Under the pieces are notes generated by a model. It saw only the letters and a program-made list of their open reading frames with translations, ran no database searches and had not been told where the DNA came from. Positions 1 through 9,173 of a DNA stretch of 64,000 bases are shown piece by piece. Source of the DNA: Hymenobacter oligotrophus. GTDB lineage: Bacteria > Bacteroidota > Bacteroidia > Cytophagales > Hymenobacteraceae. Each line of letters opens with the position of its first letter. Position 1 is the stretch's first letter. Location: assembly GCF_003574965.1 (NCBI RefSeq), contig NZ_CP032317.1:2666001-2730000 (forward strand), given 5' to 3'. The translations under genes and the position numbers were made by a program.

Positions 1-48
1 CGCCGCGGCTTGCAGTACCCGTTTCATGGCAGTTGGGGGCCAGAGCCG

Positions 49-717
49 TTAGTTTACTTGGCTGCCGTCGAAGAAGCGGATGACCCGCTCCGTTTTCAGG
101 GCCATGTTCTCGTCGTGCGTTACCATCACAATGGTGGTGCCCTCTTCGCGGTGCAGGCTCAGCAGCAGGTCCATGATTTCCTCGCCCATCACCGAGTCGA
201 GGTTGCCGGTAGGTTCGTCGGCTAGGATAATTTCGGGGGCGCCGGCCAAGGCGCGGGCAATGGCCACGCGCTGGCGCTGCCCGCCCGATAGCTGCGACGG
301 AAAGTGCTTGGTGCGGGCGCTCAGGCCCACTTTCTCGAGGGCCGCGAGGGCGCGCTGGCGGCGCTCTTTGCCGCCCATGCCCGCGCGGTACAGCAGCGGC
401 AGCTCCACGTTATCGAGCACCGAGAGGTCGTTGATCAGGTGGAAGCTCTGGAAGATGAACCCAATTTTGTGGTTGCGCAGCTTGGCCAGCTCCTTGTCGG
501 AGTAGCTGGTTACGGCCCGCCCGCCTATCTCGATGGTGCCGCTGGTGGGCTCGTCGAGCAGGCCCATCAGGCTCAGCAGCGTTGACTTTCCGCAACCCGA
601 CGGCCCCATAATAGACACGAACTCGCCCCGGTTAATCGTTAGGTTTACGCGGTTCAGCGCCACCGTCTCGATGGTATCGGTTTGGTACACCTTCTCCACG
701 TCGGCGAGCTTGATCAT
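49..717 (-). CDS. ABC transporter ATP-binding protein, MacB/LolD type
   Basis: Energises a MacB- or LolD-type ABC transporter at the inner membrane. From the ATG at 717 the protein is 222 aa, the usual size for this family. Walker A GPSGCGKST is at residues 38-46, the signature LSGGQRQR at 143-150, Walker B IILADE near 163 and the H-loop His near 201. An in-frame ATG at 792 would add 25 low-complexity residues; 717 is preferred because the conserved fold starts there. No permease lies inside the window, so it is probably beyond the left edge. The TolC-like and HlyD-like genes at 2.8-5.7 kb on the same strand are likely partners. Substrate unknown. Confidence 0.9.
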   Translation of the reverse strand: MIKLADVEKVYQTDTIETVALNRVNLTINRGEFVSIMGPSGCGKSTLLSLMGLLDEPTSGTIEIGGRAVTSYSDKELAKLRNHKIGFIFQSFHLINDLSVLDNVELPLLYRAGMGGKERRQRALAALEKVGLSARTKHFPSQLSGGQRQRVAIARALAGAPEIILADEPTGNLDSVMGEEIMDLLLSLHREEGTTIVMVTHDENMALKTERVIRFFDGSQVN

Positions 718-1075
718 GGGCGTGTTTTTCAACGACGTGGCGGCGCGCGGGCCGGTGGCGAGCGAGGGGCTTTGGGTCAGGGTCGGTTCCATGGGCGGTC
801 GGGGTTTGTTTTCAGTAAGTTGCGCCGGTGTGCTGTCCGGTTTTGTGCAGCAGCAAAGCGGGTTCCCATCACAGAAGCCAAGCGGCGTGCCAATTGCAAA
901 AGTTGTTGTTTATCAGCTTATTACCCCAACATCCCTTCATCAGCCCAACCAAAATATTGTCCGGAACCGGACACGGTGTTCGGAAATGAAGCCCCTGGTG
1001 TGCGCCGGTGGCCATTGGCCGGCAAGCCAACCGCTTGCCCTTATCCGCGTACAGTACCAGATTGCCCTTTGATGT
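718..1075. promoter_or_regulatory. Divergent intergenic region with composite palindromic operator-like site
   Basis: This region separates the minus-strand ATPase gene from the plus-strand OmpA gene. At 958-983 it holds TGTCCGG-AA-CCGGACA followed by GTGTTCGG. A near copy lies at 5787-5812 upstream of the HlyD-like gene. A further TGTCCGG half site is at 834-840. I infer a binding site for a regulator shared by the two efflux loci; the regulator is not identifiable here. No clear -7 element was found. Confidence 0.5.
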
Positions 1076-2719
1076 ATGCCCACGACTACCATGAGCCCCG
1101 ATAAAGCCTTAGTGGAAGAGGTTCATACTTTTCTGCAGGCCGAACACCTGAACGCCCTAGGTACCGCCCTCGACGAGGACCCCGGCACCATTGCGCGCAC
1201 GTTTGCCGAGGTGCTGCCGCTGGTGGTAAGTGCCCTGGCGGGGCGCGCGCGCCAGCCCAACGGCCCCGAGGTTATCCGAACGCTAACCCAGCAAGCCCAC
1301 CAGCACGCAGCCCTGCAGCAGCTGAGCACCGCCGGCCGGCAGCCCTGGCACGGCCGCGGCGTAACCCTGATGCAAGGCTTGCTTGGCGACGCCTACGCCG
1401 GCTCGGCTACGGCCATTGCCGCCCGCCACGGCCTGTCCGCTGCCGAGTTCGAGCACCTGCTCGATGTAGCGGTGGCCGCCGTGCTGGGTACTTTGGGCAA
1501 ACACGCAGCCGAGCACCAGCTAACCGCCGACGCATTAAGCGCGTGGCTGCAACGCCAACCAGCTGGCCCCCGCCTACCCACCCAGCCGCACGCAATGGCG
1601 GCCGTGGCCGAGCCCATCGACCGGCCCGTGGTGGGGCCAACGCCCAGCCCTGCCCCCGCGGCACAGGGGCAACCGGCAGCGGCGTCGCAGCTGCCACCCG
1701 CCCCTGCCGATGGCACCTGGGGCAGCGTGGGCGGCGGCATTACGTTTACGCCCACCCTTACCGGCGTGCGGCGGCGCAAACGCCCTAAGTGGCAGTGGGC
1801 GCTGCTGCTGCTGCCGGCGCTGGGCCTGGGCTTTGGCTTTGGGTACCGCTCCAAGCTGGTGCCCGCGCCGGTGCCGGCGGCAGTGCCCGCTCCGGTAGCG
1901 GCCCCCGAGGCCAGCGCACCGCGCCCGGTGCCCACGGCCAGCTCGTATCCGCCCTCGTACCCAGCCGGCTACTACGATGTGCTCACGGATACCTACATCC
2001 GCGAAACTGGCCCGCAGCTGCTGCTTACCTTGGCCGATGGCAACACGCTGAGCGTTGGCACCAACTCCACGGAGTACCAGCTCTACCGTTTCCTGTCCGA
2101 TCCGCGCAGGCAGCCCAACACCGTCAGCCCGGCCCTGGGTTGGATCAACCTCGACCGCGTGTACTTCGAGCCGAACCGCGCAACGCTTACCGACGACTCG
2201 CGCGCGCAGCTGCGCAACGTGGCCAAAATCCTGAAAGTGTTTCCGGAAGCCCACCTGCAACTGGGCGGCTACACCGATGGCACCGGCAACCCCAGCGCCA
2301 ACCTCCGGCTTAGCCAACAGCGCGCCAGCGAGGCCCGGCGCACTTTGGTGCAGCTGGGCGTGGAGCCCCAGCGCCTGCGGGCCGAAGGCTTCGGGGCCAA
2401 TTACTTTATTGCCTCCAACGCCGGCGCCGTGGGCCGGGCTCTCAACCGCCGCCTGAGCGTGCGCGTCATCAGCAAGACCGGCGCAGCAGGCTTGCCGCCC
2501 AATATGCAACCGCCTGCCGCCAAGCTGCCGGCCTCGGCAAGCAATACCGCCAACCGCAACCTAGGCGCCGCGGCCGAGCAGCGCCCAAGCTCCGCCGAAC
2601 AACGCCGCAAACGCAAACGCACCGCCGCCCAGCCGCGCACCAAAGCCGGCTTGTGGTTGCAAAACCTAGGGCAGTGCCTGCAAGGCAAGCGCGTAGCCGA
2701 GTGGGAGAAAAAACGCTAA
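1076..2719 (+). CDS. OmpA-family envelope protein with N-terminal DUF937-like domain
   Basis: Predicted 547-aa envelope protein that may link the outer membrane or inner membrane to peptidoglycan. Residues about 1-165 are Ala/Leu-rich and helical and resemble DUF937 (YidB-like) domains. A Pro/Ala linker follows. A single membrane segment is near residue 240-258 (WALLLLPALGLGFGFGY). A second Pro-rich linker leads to an OmpA C-terminal domain at about 355-465, with the typical start FEPNRATLTDDS and the motif RLSQQRA. The last 80 residues are basic and low in complexity. It interrupts the minus-strand efflux genes and is convergent with the TolC-like gene, with a 26-bp hairpin between them. The exact function is unknown. 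Confidence 0.8.
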   Translation: MPTTTMSPDKALVEEVHTFLQAEHLNALGTALDEDPGTIARTFAEVLPLVVSALAGRARQPNGPEVIRTLTQQAHQHAALQQLSTAGRQPWHGRGVTLMQGLLGDAYAGSATAIAARHGLSAAEFEHLLDVAVAAVLGTLGKHAAEHQLTADALSAWLQRQPAGPRLPTQPHAMAAVAEPIDRPVVGPTPSPAPAAQGQPAAASQLPPAPADGTWGSVGGGITFTPTLTGVRRRKRPKWQWALLLLPALGLGFGFGYRSKLVPAPVPAAVPAPVAAPEASAPRPVPTASSYPPSYPAGYYDVLTDTYIRETGPQLLLTLADGNTLSVGTNSTEYQLYRFLSDPRRQPNTVSPALGWINLDRVYFEPNRATLTDDSRAQLRNVAKILKVFPEAHLQLGGYTDGTGNPSANLRLSQQRASEARRTLVQLGVEPQRLRAEGFGANYFIASNAGAVGRALNRRLSVRVISKTGAAGLPPNMQPPAAKLPASASNTANRNLGAAAEQRPSSAEQRRKRKRTAAQPRTKAGLWLQNLGQCLQGKRVAEWEKKR

Positions 2720-2722
2720 TCG

Positions 2723-2780
2723 CGCCCGTGCGCAACGGCCCGCCGCTCGGCTTTGAGCGGCGGGCCGTTGCGCACGGGCG
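2723..2780. terminator. Bidirectional hairpin between convergent genes
   Basis: Perfect 26-bp inverted repeat (arms 2723-2748 and 2755-2780) with a 6-nt loop. It lies directly after the OmpA stop codon and before the TolC-like gene on the other strand. It has no T-tract, but its length and position fit a shared transcript end. Confidence 0.75.
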
Positions 2781-2822
2781 ATGGTGCTGCCGCTTGGCCC
2801 ATGCCTGCGGTGCACCTAGGGC

Positions 2823-4346
2823 TTAGTTAGTGGCCGCCAGCAAGGGTTGCTGCCGCTCAAAATCGTAGAGCGTGAGGGTGCGCAGTTGGTAGTAGGCCAC
2901 CCACGAGGCGCGCAGCGCGGCAATGTAAGCGCGCTTGGCGCGGTCTTTTTCGCTTTGGGCAATGTTGAGGTCGGTAAGCGAAATGCGGCCTACTTGGTAG
3001 GTAGCGCGGGCAATGCTATAGCGGCGCTGGGCCAGCGAATCGGCGCGGGCAGCCAGGGCTAGTTGCTGCTCCAGCGCGCCCAGTTGCGCCGCCTGCGACA
3101 GCACCGATTGCTCGAAGGTCATCTGCTCCTGCTCCACGGTTACTTTGGCCTGCTGGCGGGCCAGCTCGGCGGTTTTTACGGTGGCGCGCGTCTTGCCCCA
3201 GTCCACAATCGGCATCGAGAAACCTAGGCGCAGCTGCTGCTGGTCGTTGGGGTTGATGTAGCTGGTGCGAAACTGCTCGCCGCTGCTGGCCAAGCCAAAC
3301 GAGGCCGTAAGGCTGGCCTGAAAACCGGTGGTGCCTTTGGCCTGCGCCACGTTGCGGTCGGCCTCGAGCAGGCGCCGCTGAAACATCAGCGACTCGCGGC
3401 GGTACTGCCGCGCTTGGGTTAAAGCTGCTTCGGGCGCTACCTCCAGCTTGGGCGCGGCGGCGGGTACATCGAGCGAGGCCGCGGCGTCTACCGTCAGGCC
3501 GGTGTAGCCTTTCAGCTGCACGGCGGCGTTCTGGGCATCTACGTTGGCTTGCACCTCGGCTTGTTGGGCGTTCAGCAAATTCAGCTCGAGCAGCAGCAAG
3601 TCGTTTTCCGACAGCCTACCTAGGCGGTGCCGCTCGCGGCCCATGCGCAGCATGTCTTCGCTTACCTGGCGGTTTTGGCGTGCAATGCCGGCGTTTACTT
3701 GCTGCAGCAGCACATCGAAGTACAGCTCGGTGGCGCGGCGGGCAATGGTTTCGCGCTCCTCCACGTACTGCCGCTGCGACTCCTCGTAGCGCAACGGCTC
3801 GATGCGCTTGTTCCAGCCCAAGGCGTTGAAGCCACCTAGGGGCTGCACCAGCCCCACGGCCACCGGGTTGCTGTTGTAGAGGCGCTGGCCCCTGCCCTCA
3901 AAATTATCGAAGCGCTGCAGCGTAGAGCCCACCGTAATGCGCCCGCCCGTGAGGCCGATGCCCTGGCTGAGGGTGGTGGCCAAATACGAGTTGTTGATGC
4001 GCACGTAGCGAAAGTCGGTGGTGCCATCGGGCTGCGTTACGGGCGTAATGGTGCGGCTGTAGTTGGGCAATACGCCCTCCAACGCCAACTGCGGCTTGTA
4101 ATCGGCCCGAAACGAGCGGTACTGCCACAAGCTGGTTTCGCGGTTGGTTACGGCCTGCTTCGCCACCGACGACTGACCTAGGGTAAGCTCAATTACCTGC
4201 GGCAGCGTAAGGGCCGGCTGCGCGGGCGCGGCGGGTTGCGCCCAGGCAATCGACATGGTCAGCAGCACCAACACTACGGTGGCGCCCAGCATCAGCAACC
4301 ACAGCCGCAAGACCTCCAGCACAAAGGGTAGATTTAGTCGGTTCAT
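2823..4346 (-). CDS. TolC-family outer-membrane efflux protein
   Basis: Outer-membrane channel of a tripartite efflux or type I secretion system. The 507-aa protein has a hydrophobic leader (about residues 10-36, ending in WAQP) and then two long alpha-helical repeats rich in Gln, Ala, Arg and Glu, the typical OEP pattern. Motifs such as LTLPQVIELTL at the mature N terminus and VGRISLTDLNIAQSEKDRA near the C terminus match the family. It starts 72 nt after the HlyD-like gene on the same strand and is almost surely in its operon. Length is normal for the family. Confidence 0.9.
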   Translation of the reverse strand: MNRLNLPFVLEVLRLWLLMLGATVVLVLLTMSIAWAQPAAPAQPALTLPQVIELTLGQSSVAKQAVTNRETSLWQYRSFRADYKPQLALEGVLPNYSRTITPVTQPDGTTDFRYVRINNSYLATTLSQGIGLTGGRITVGSTLQRFDNFEGRGQRLYNSNPVAVGLVQPLGGFNALGWNKRIEPLRYEESQRQYVEERETIARRATELYFDVLLQQVNAGIARQNRQVSEDMLRMGRERHRLGRLSENDLLLLELNLLNAQQAEVQANVDAQNAAVQLKGYTGLTVDAAASLDVPAAAPKLEVAPEAALTQARQYRRESLMFQRRLLEADRNVAQAKGTTGFQASLTASFGLASSGEQFRTSYINPNDQQQLRLGFSMPIVDWGKTRATVKTAELARQQAKVTVEQEQMTFEQSVLSQAAQLGALEQQLALAARADSLAQRRYSIARATYQVGRISLTDLNIAQSEKDRAKRAYIAALRASWVAYYQLRTLTLYDFERQQPLLAATN

Positions 4347-4418
4347 AGCTCAGAAAGGCAGGGTCGGGAAGAATTGGCAAAGGGTATTGAGCGGCCGCAA
4401 GGTGTTGCGCCGGGCATC

Positions 4419-5669
4419 TTAGCGCTTGATGCTGAGCTCGGGCGCCTGTTCGTAGTCTTTGGTTTCGCTGATAATCAGCTCCTCGCCGGGGCGCAGGCCG
4501 CCGATGATTTGCACGTAGTCGAAGTTGGAGTCGCCGAAGCGCACGGTGCGGCGCACGGCCTTGCCGTCTTCCAGCACAAACACTGACTGCTCGCGCCCGC
4601 CTTGGTAAAAGGGGCCGTTTTTCACGCGCAGCACGCCGCGGTGGGCGCGCGTTACCACGTACACATCGGTCCGCAGGTTGGCGCGCAGCGCCGGGTGGTT
4701 GTTCTGCTCAAGTTGGGCGTAGAAGGTCATCACGCCCTTGTCGGCGGCGGGGCTGATGGAGCTGATGGTACCGCGCAAATCGGTGCTGCTGCCCAGGCGT
4801 ACAATCACCGGGTCGCCCACGTGCAGCGAGTCGGCGTAGCTATCGGCCACGGTGCCCCGCACCCGAAACGAGCTGAGGTCGGCCACCCGCGCCAACACCT
4901 GGCCTTGGTTTACCGTCGAGCCGATGTCCTCGCTTACCCACGTAAGCACGCCGGCCTGCTCGGAGCTGATGTTGGCTTGCTGCAGCTTGTGGGCGAGTTC
5001 GGCAATGTTGCGGTCCTGAATCTGCATGGTGTAGCCGAGGCCCCGCTCGTCGGCATCGTTCGAGCGGCGCTGGTTGCTGATTTGGCGGCGCACTTTCTGC
5101 AGCTCCAGCTCGGCAATTTTCAGGTTCAGCTCGGCCTGGCGCACGCTCTCTTGGGTGCCCGAGCCAATGCCCAGCAGGTGCTGCTCGTCGCGCAGGGCCG
5201 ATTGCAGGCTGCGCACTTTCTCCTGCTGCACTTTTTCCTGCGCCTCTAGGTCGTTGAGGCTGCGCTCCAGGGAGAGTTGCAACAGGGTGCTTTTGTTGCG
5301 GTTTTGCAGCTGCTCGTCTTGCAGTTTGGCCAGCGCACTGCTGGTTAGCTCCTTATCGAGCTCCAATATGGCTTGCCCCGGCTGCACCTTGGCCCCAGCC
5401 GTAAGCAGCACCCGCCGAATGCTCGACTGAATAGGACTGGTGATAACGGCCTCGTGCGCCGGAATAATGAGCCCAGAAGCTGCAATGGAAGCTTCAACGT
5501 CGCCGGTTTCTACGGCCGCCGTCAGTATTTCTTCCTGCCTGATGCTGGGCTTCAGCACACCGCGGAAGGCCCACAGGCCTACGGCCGCCACTGCCAACGC
5601 AACAACTACCAGCAACAGGCGCCGGGCGCGGCGTTTGGCATGCGTAGCGGGCGAAATAGCTCTGTCCAT
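4419..5669 (-). CDS. HlyD-family periplasmic adaptor (membrane fusion protein)
   Basis: Adaptor that connects an inner-membrane transporter with the TolC-like channel encoded next door. The 416-aa protein has one N-terminal membrane anchor (about residues 17-37), a lipoyl/barrel-sandwich half ending near GLIIPAHEAVITSPI, a long coiled-coil hairpin (about 110-235, rich in Leu, Gln, Glu) and a beta-barrel domain after DLSSFRVRGTVADSYADSL. The ATG is at 5669. First gene of a minus-strand unit with the TolC-like gene. The operator-like palindrome at 5787-5812 lies about 120 nt upstream and recurs upstream of the ATPase gene, which suggests co-regulation. Confidence 0.9.
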   Translation of the reverse strand: MDRAISPATHAKRRARRLLLVVVALAVAAVGLWAFRGVLKPSIRQEEILTAAVETGDVEASIAASGLIIPAHEAVITSPIQSSIRRVLLTAGAKVQPGQAILELDKELTSSALAKLQDEQLQNRNKSTLLQLSLERSLNDLEAQEKVQQEKVRSLQSALRDEQHLLGIGSGTQESVRQAELNLKIAELELQKVRRQISNQRRSNDADERGLGYTMQIQDRNIAELAHKLQQANISSEQAGVLTWVSEDIGSTVNQGQVLARVADLSSFRVRGTVADSYADSLHVGDPVIVRLGSSTDLRGTISSISPAADKGVMTFYAQLEQNNHPALRANLRTDVYVVTRAHRGVLRVKNGPFYQGGREQSVFVLEDGKAVRRTVRFGDSNFDYVQIIGGLRPGEELIISETKDYEQAPELSIKR

Positions 5670-5786
5670 TTTCGTTCGGATTGGGGTCGGATTCGGGTAG
5701 TAGTAGCCAAGCCCAATGCCAAACTTTCAAGTAATTGATAATTAACAATTTATAATCAATGATTGAGCGGCAGCGCGTCGAAAATA

Positions 5787-5812
5787 TGTCCGGTTGTGGA
5801 CAGTGTGTTCGG
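5787..5812. promoter_or_regulatory. Composite palindromic operator-like site upstream of the adaptor gene
   Basis: TGTCC...GGACA followed by GTGTTCGG. It matches the site at 958-983 in 20 of 26 positions with identical spacing, and both have an AAAATAT run just before. Placed about 120 nt upstream of the HlyD-like start. The conserved half sites read TGTYCGG. Function inferred only from the recurrence. Confidence 0.5.
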
Positions 5813-5872
5813 TATTGCTTTGATCTGTTCTAACTTAACCCCTGCTCTCGCCGCTGCTTATCGTATTCGCAT

Positions 5873-6085
5873 ATGCCCGATACTTGGACCCCTCCTGCCG
5901 GATGGCAAGCACCCTACAAGGAGGTAAGCAACAATGTCTACTGCCTTGAGCTTACGCGTGCCTCGGGCCACACAGTAACAACCACCGGGCACAACTTGGA
6001 TGCCATGCAACAGTGGTGCACACAAGCCGCTGCTGACATAGATCAGCAGTTATTGTGCAGTGCTGAACAACAGAAGGGCCGGTAG
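5873..6085 (+). CDS. Small hypothetical protein (70 aa)
   Basis: Short soluble protein with no family I recognise. It starts MPDTWTPPAGW and has no signal peptide or membrane segment. The region VYCLELTRASGHTVTTTGHNLD looks like two beta strands, followed by a helix with a Cys (QQWC) and another Cys (LLCS). Support for a real gene: it starts with ATG, and its last codons and stop lie inside the left arm of a perfect 17-bp hairpin that fits a transcript end. It is convergent with the M28 peptidase gene. Confidence 0.55.
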   Translation: MPDTWTPPAGWQAPYKEVSNNVYCLELTRASGHTVTTTGHNLDAMQQWCTQAAADIDQQLLCSAEQQKGR

Positions 6086-6110
6086 CTAAAATGAGCTACC
6101 GGCCCTTCTG
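6071..6110. terminator. Hairpin overlapping the end of the small gene
   Basis: Perfect 17-bp arms (6071-6087 and 6094-6110) around a 6-nt loop. The left arm includes the last four codons and stop of the 70-aa gene. It sits between convergent genes and may end both transcripts. Confidence 0.7.
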
Positions 6111-6128
6111 CAAGGTTTTGTCAGTTGC

Positions 6129-7526
6129 TTACTTCCGCGTACCCGCATCGGCGATGCGCGTGGGCGTATCCTGCCCGCTCACAATGCTGGTGGCGCTTTG
6201 GGCAATGGCCTTAATTACTTCGGTCATGTTCTTCAGGTCGAGGCTTTCCACTTCGTCGTCCACGGAGTGGTAGAGCTTATCCGTCGGAATCTGGTCGGTG
6301 CTGATGCTGTGGGCCGGTACACCTAGGCGCGCAAGCGTGGCGTTGTCGGAGCGGTAGAACAGCTGCTGCTCGGGGTACGGGTCGGGCTCGAATTTAAACG
6401 TGGAGCCTTGCAGGTTGCGCTGCAGAATCTGGCCAAAATCCGATTTATCGAACCCGGTAATGAAAGCCGTACCGGGGCCAAACTTCGACACTTTGCCGAT
6501 CATCTCGATGTTGAACATGGCCACCACTTTGGCCGGATCGAGTTGTTTCGAGAAGTGCTGCGAGCCAAAGCCGCCTATTTCCTCGGCCGTAAAGGCCACG
6601 AACACCAGCGAACGGGCGTTGTTTTTGGCTTTTTTGAAGTGCTCGGCCAAGACTACCACCGCAGTAGTGCCCGAGGCATCGTCGTCGGCGCCGTTAGCGA
6701 TGGAGTCGCCGGCCACGGCGGGCAGATAGCCGATGTGGTCGTAGTGCGCTGAAAATACGACTTGCTCGGCTGCCTTGCTTTTGTCGCGGCCGGGCAGCAC
6801 GCCCACCACGTTCCGGATTTCCAGCGGCTTAATGCTGGTAGCGCCCGTTAGCTGGTAGCTGGCGCCGTTGGCTACCGCGCCCGGCGCCAGAATAAAGGCG
6901 GCGGTGTAGGGCTGCGGTTTTTCGCTGCGGAAGGTGCTGTGCTGCATTTGCCCGGCCAAGCGCTTGAAGATGGCCGCGTGCGCCGGGTCGATGATAACCA
7001 GGGTGTTGCCCTTCGCGCGCAGCAGTGGGCCTACTTCTTTCCGAAAATCGGCTTGCGGGCCAATTACGCACACCTTCGGGGCGTTGTCGCCGGTGCCCTC
7101 CGCCCAGTTTACCTGGCTTTCGGCCGATACCATGGCTTGGGGTGCGCCGTTCTGGCCGCTCGTCCAGTTTACTTGCTCCTGGCCCGACATCAGCACCACG
7201 TTTTCGCGCGGTACGGCGGTGCCGTTTAGCGAGGCCTGCACGCTGGCGGTGTTGATTTCGAACACCTGAAACTTCTGCTCGAACGACGTAAGCCCGTCTA
7301 GCGGCTTCAGGCCAATGCGCTTAAACTCGCCGGCCAGAAACTGCGCCGCGTCGTTGGCACCCGTGTTCAGCGCCCGCCCACGCATTTTGTCGTCGGCCAG
7401 GGTACGCTCGACGCGCTCCACCGTAGTGGCCGAAATGTTTGTTTTGACAGCCTTGGCTGCTTTTTGCTGCGCAACGGCCGCTTGCACCGAGCCAACCAGT
7501 GCCAAGCCCAGGAGTAGATGTTTCAT
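6129..7526 (-). CDS. M28-family zinc aminopeptidase, exported
   Basis: Predicted exported di-zinc exopeptidase of family M28. From the ATG at 7526 the protein is 465 aa and starts with a clear signal peptide (MKHLLLGLALVGSVQAAVAQ). A longer open frame upstream to 7562 adds residues before the signal peptide and is not favoured. Expected metal ligands are visible: VVFSAHYDHIG (His, Asp), NGADDDASGT (bridging Asp), FTAEEIGGFGS (catalytic and metal Glu), NIEMIG, and a late His in PAHSIST. The first 110 residues are a PA-type insertion region. It is probably involved in peptide scavenging in the periplasm or outside the cell. Confidence 0.9.
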   Translation of the reverse strand: MKHLLLGLALVGSVQAAVAQQKAAKAVKTNISATTVERVERTLADDKMRGRALNTGANDAAQFLAGEFKRIGLKPLDGLTSFEQKFQVFEINTASVQASLNGTAVPRENVVLMSGQEQVNWTSGQNGAPQAMVSAESQVNWAEGTGDNAPKVCVIGPQADFRKEVGPLLRAKGNTLVIIDPAHAAIFKRLAGQMQHSTFRSEKPQPYTAAFILAPGAVANGASYQLTGATSIKPLEIRNVVGVLPGRDKSKAAEQVVFSAHYDHIGYLPAVAGDSIANGADDDASGTTAVVVLAEHFKKAKNNARSLVFVAFTAEEIGGFGSQHFSKQLDPAKVVAMFNIEMIGKVSKFGPGTAFITGFDKSDFGQILQRNLQGSTFKFEPDPYPEQQLFYRSDNATLARLGVPAHSISTDQIPTDKLYHSVDDEVESLDLKNMTEVIKAIAQSATSIVSGQDTPTRIADAGTRK

Positions 7527-7679
7527 GGCGCAAAGTAGCACGCGCCGGCACAGCAGTTGCACGCCGGCGCGGCTTACTTGCTACCTAGGGCCACCAGCCC
7601 CACCAGCAACAGGGCAATTTGCAAGCTGCATATCGGCGCAGCCACGTACCTTGCCGCCAACGCACCGCTGCTACTTGCC

Positions 7680-9170
7680 ATGCCAACCAACGCTCCCCTC
7701 TCGGGCCTGTACCGCCCTTCGCTTAGCCTGCTCACCGACCTCTACCAGCTTACCATGGCCTACGGTTACTGGCGCAAGGGCATGCAAGACCGCGAAGCCG
7801 TGTTTCATCTGTACTTCCGCAAGCCGCCGTTTGCGGGCGGGTACGCCGTGTGTGCCGGCCTGGCTTACGCCGTTGATTGGCTTGAGCAGCTGCGCTTCGG
7901 CGAGGAAGACCTGGCGTACCTAGGGGCGCTGCGCGGCCGCAAAGGCAATGCCCTGTTCGATCCGGCTTTTCTGGATTACCTGCGCGATTTGCGCTTTACC
8001 TGCGATGTAGACGCCATTGCCGAGGGCACGGTGGTATTTGCCAACGAGCCCCTGATTCGGGTGCGCGGCCCGCTGCTGCAAGCCCAGCTCATCGAAACGG
8101 CGCTGCTTACGCTCGTCAACTTCCAAACGCTGATAGCCACCAAAGCCGCCCGCATTCGCGAAGCCGTAGGCCCCAACGACCAGATTCTGGAGTTCGGCCT
8201 GCGCCGCGCCCAGGGCTTCGACGGTGGCTTGTCGGCTACGCGCGCGGCGTACCTAGGCGGCGCCGACGGCACCAGCAACGTGCTGGCTGGGCAGCAGTTT
8301 GGCATTCCGGTGCGCGGCACGCATGCCCACAGCTGGGTTATGGCGTTTGAGGACGAAGAAGAAGCCTTTGACGCCTACGCCGACGCCTTCCCCGACGATT
8401 CGGTGTTTCTGGTGGATACTTACGACACCCTCGAAGGCGTGCGCAACGCCATTCGGGTGGCGCAGCGCCTGCGGGCTACCGGCCACGAGCTGGGCGGCAT
8501 CCGCCTCGATTCGGGCGACCTTACCTACCTCAGCCGCGAAGCCCGCCGCCTGCTCGACGAAGCCGGTTTTCCGCAGGTGCGCATCGTGGCCAGCAACGAC
8601 CTCGACGAGCAGCTTGTTACCGCCCTCAAGCTCGAAGGTGCCCGCATCGATACCTGGGGCATCGGCACCAAGCTCGTAACCGCCTACGACCAGCCCGCCC
8701 TAGGTGGCGTGTACAAACTGGCCGCCCTGCAGCGCGCCGATGGCTCGGGTTGGGATTACACCGTTAAAATTTCGGAGCAGCTTGCCAAAACCAGCATCCC
8801 CGGCATTCTGCAGGTGCGGCGCTACCTAGGCGCCAACGGCAAACCCGTGGCCGATATGCTCTACAACACCGCCGAAGAGCTACCCGCCGACCTGACCATT
8901 GTCGACCCCATGGACCCCACGCGCCGCCGCCCCGTTAAATCGGAGCAGTACCGCGAACTGCTGGAGCCCGTGTTTCGCCAAGGCAAGCTAGTGGCCGATT
9001 TGCCTACCCTGCAGGAAAGCCGCGAACGGGTTCACCAAGAGCTGGCCTCCTTCGACCCCAGCATCCGGCGCTTCCTGAACCCGCACGTGTACCCGGTGGG
9101 CCTGGAGGCCGGTCTGAACAGCTTCCGCACGCAGCTGATATTGGAGAAGCGCGCGGTACGGCCGGCGTAG
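7680..9170 (+). CDS. pncB: Nicotinate phosphoribosyltransferase
   Basis: Converts nicotinate and PRPP, with ATP use, to nicotinate mononucleotide in the Preiss-Handler NAD salvage pathway. The 496-aa protein starts MPTNAPLSGLYRPSLSLLTD at the ATG at 7680; the frame is open upstream but without homology. Family motifs: TDLYQLTMAYGYW near the N terminus, EFGLRRAQG, the active-site RGTHAHSWVMAFEDE, and GGIRLDSGDL. The size fits the long bacterial NAPRT form. It reads away from the divergent M28 peptidase gene and ends 3 nt before the facing open frame at 9174. Confidence 0.93.
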   Translation: MPTNAPLSGLYRPSLSLLTDLYQLTMAYGYWRKGMQDREAVFHLYFRKPPFAGGYAVCAGLAYAVDWLEQLRFGEEDLAYLGALRGRKGNALFDPAFLDYLRDLRFTCDVDAIAEGTVVFANEPLIRVRGPLLQAQLIETALLTLVNFQTLIATKAARIREAVGPNDQILEFGLRRAQGFDGGLSATRAAYLGGADGTSNVLAGQQFGIPVRGTHAHSWVMAFEDEEEAFDAYADAFPDDSVFLVDTYDTLEGVRNAIRVAQRLRATGHELGGIRLDSGDLTYLSREARRLLDEAGFPQVRIVASNDLDEQLVTALKLEGARIDTWGIGTKLVTAYDQPALGGVYKLAALQRADGSGWDYTVKISEQLAKTSIPGILQVRRYLGANGKPVADMLYNTAEELPADLTIVDPMDPTRRRPVKSEQYRELLEPVFRQGKLVADLPTLQESRERVHQELASFDPSIRRFLNPHVYPVGLEAGLNSFRTQLILEKRAVRPA

Positions 9171-9173
9171 AAA

